This document shows positions 63,407 to 64,000 of a stretch of DNA of 64,000 bases, piece after piece. The stretch's first letter is position 1, and each line of letters begins with the position of its first letter. Source of the stretch: Mycobacterium simulans (lineage in GTDB: Bacteria; Actinomycetota; Actinomycetes; Mycobacteriales; Mycobacteriaceae); assembly GCF_900232995.1 (NCBI RefSeq), contig NZ_OCVX01000003.1, positions 1,424,741 through 1,488,740 on the forward strand. The letters run 5' to 3'. A program made the position numbers and the translations under genes. The notes under the pieces are model-generated. The model was not told the origin of the DNA, searched no databases, and saw only the letters and a program-made list of their open reading frames with translations.

Positions 63407-63553
63407 ATGGAGTATGTGACCACCGCGATCGTGGTGACGACGCTGGTACTTCTGGGAATCGGCATCGTGATCAATGAGCTTCTTCGGCTGAAGAAGTGGC
63501 TGAAGCGCTCGCCCCCGGCTGGAGGTGACGCGGAACCCCCTGAGGCGGATTAG
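63407..63553 (+). CDS. Small membrane protein
   Basis: A 48-residue frame from ATG 63407. One membrane helix (about residues 4-24, TTAIVVTTLVLLGIGIVINE) is followed by a basic stretch LLRLKKWLKR and an acidic proline-rich tail ending PPEAD, which gives an Nout/Cin-type single-pass protein. No family recognised. It ends four bases into the stop of the convergent epimerase gene. The ribosome-binding site is weak, so its reality rests on the clear hydrophobic-basic-acidic pattern. Confidence 0.5.
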   Translation: MEYVTTAIVVTTLVLLGIGIVINELLRLKKWLKRSPPAGGDAEPPEAD

Positions 63554-64000
63554 CGGGTCGCGCGAACGGCCGCGACCGTATCGGCCACGGTGTCACGTGG
63601 ATCCCGGTAGGCGATACCGAGTTCTTGCTCGCTCGGCGAATCGTCGGATTCCGGCATCTGCGTGTAGTACTGCATCCCCGCGGCGGTGAATGGATTCTCG
63701 AACGGAAGATACGGCCCCGCGAGATCCAACAAGCTGCCGGCCACCCGCAGCCATGTGTCGGGAATCGGAACGGCAACCATGGGAGTGTCTGCGATTTGTC
63801 TGAGCATGTTCGCAAGCTCGACCACCGGAATCCGGTGTCCTCCCACCATGTAGCGACGTGGTCCCCGTCCGGGTTCCAACAGGGCGGCGTGCAGCGCGGC
63901 CACATCGCGGACGTCGATGACCAACCACGCCGCATTCCGTCCGGGAATCGTGTGCATCTGCAGCGCGGCCTTGACGCCCTCGCCGGCTTCGCCGAATTGG
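63550..64000 (-). CDS. NAD-dependent epimerase/dehydratase, 5' part cut by window edge
   Basis: The C-terminal 149 codons of an extended-SDR protein; the frame stays open to the window end (GEAGEGVKAAL before MHTIPG), so the true start is outside. WLVIDVRDVAALHAALLEPG is the conserved VxDxA region of epimerases and dihydroflavonol-reductase-like enzymes, RRYMVGGHRIPVVELANML follows, and PYLPFENPFTAAGMQYYTQM lies near the end. By position it may correspond to Rv3725. Catalytic Tyr-Lys and NAD-binding parts are not in the window. Confidence 0.82.
   Translation of the reverse strand, partial: QFGEAGEGVKAALQMHTIPGRNAAWLVIDVRDVAALHAALLEPGRGPRRYMVGGHRIPVVELANMLRQIADTPMVAVPIPDTWLRVAGSLLDLAGPYLPFENPFTAAGMQYYTQMPESDDSPSEQELGIAYRDPRDTVADTVAAVRATR

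Overview
This is high-GC DNA from a slow-growing Mycobacterium close to, but not within, the M. tuberculosis complex. From about 2.3 kb to 63.5 kb the gene order can be matched, from memory of H37Rv, to the Rv3765c-Rv3725 interval read in reverse: tcrX-tcrY, lpqH, an Rv3762c-like alkylsulfatase, fadE36, an Rv3760-like gene, proX-proV-proW-proZ, Rv3755c, tyrA, Rv3753c, tadA, tRNA-Ser, Rv3748/Rv3747-like genes, a PE34-like gene, tgs2, a Nudix gene, Rv3732, ligC, Rv3730c, Rv3728 and Rv3727. LpqH and LigC are similar to the M. tuberculosis proteins as I recall them but clearly diverged. PE, PPE, Esx and PGRS sequences confirm the genus. No database search was possible, so all locus equivalences are from memory.

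Layout. 1-2.3 kb: a PE_PGRS-like tail folded back on itself in a perfect 75-bp inverted repeat, a phage-like GH25 lysozyme and three small genes. 2.3-7.1 kb: the TcrXY two-component system, the 19-kDa lipoprotein and an alkylsulfatase. 7.2-16.7 kb: accessory metabolism (SbtA-type transporter; a QOR/TetR/acyl-CoA dehydrogenase/SDR/phosphotransferase operon; F420-type enzymes). 16.8-24.6 kb: conserved backbone with the glycine-betaine-type ABC importer, tyrA, tadA and tRNA-Ser(CGA). 24.8-28.5 kb: an accessory patch at the tRNA with an HTH-PIN pair, a frameshifted Fic gene, and a decaying ribBA-ribH pair. 28.8-34.5 kb: small conserved genes and a sulfotransferase/sulfatase-like/SDR operon. 34.5-39.7 kb: a Pls/PosA-type single-module NRPS coupled to an M1 aminopeptidase. 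39.8-44.2 kb: an IS110-type remnant, then GntR-LLM monooxygenase-CaiB-CitE-like lyase.

44.5-47.9 kb: a miniature ESX-3-like cluster (PE, PPE, EsxG, EsxH, EccE) without EspG, EccD or MycP. 48.1-55 kb: tgs2, Nudix, Rv3732-like, a P450, a small protein, LigC and the Rv3730c primase-like protein. 55.0-57.6 kb: a three-gene, lower-GC cassette (TIGR04255-like, HTH protein, SQTCD-motif protein) where I would expect Rv3729; this is my best candidate for an undescribed system. 57.7-64 kb: an MFS-cNMP-patatin fusion protein, a phytoene-desaturase-like oxidoreductase, a 0.7-kb stretch without a recognisable gene, and an epimerase gene cut by the window edge.

Two themes recur. First, exact DNA palindromes are frequent: some look like terminators between convergent genes, while two (39-210 and 22439-22505) look like fold-back copying of coding sequence. 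Second, decay is concentrated in 25.7-28.3 kb, where two single-base frameshifts (Fic, ribH) and a deletion of about 50 residues (ribBA) lie close together.
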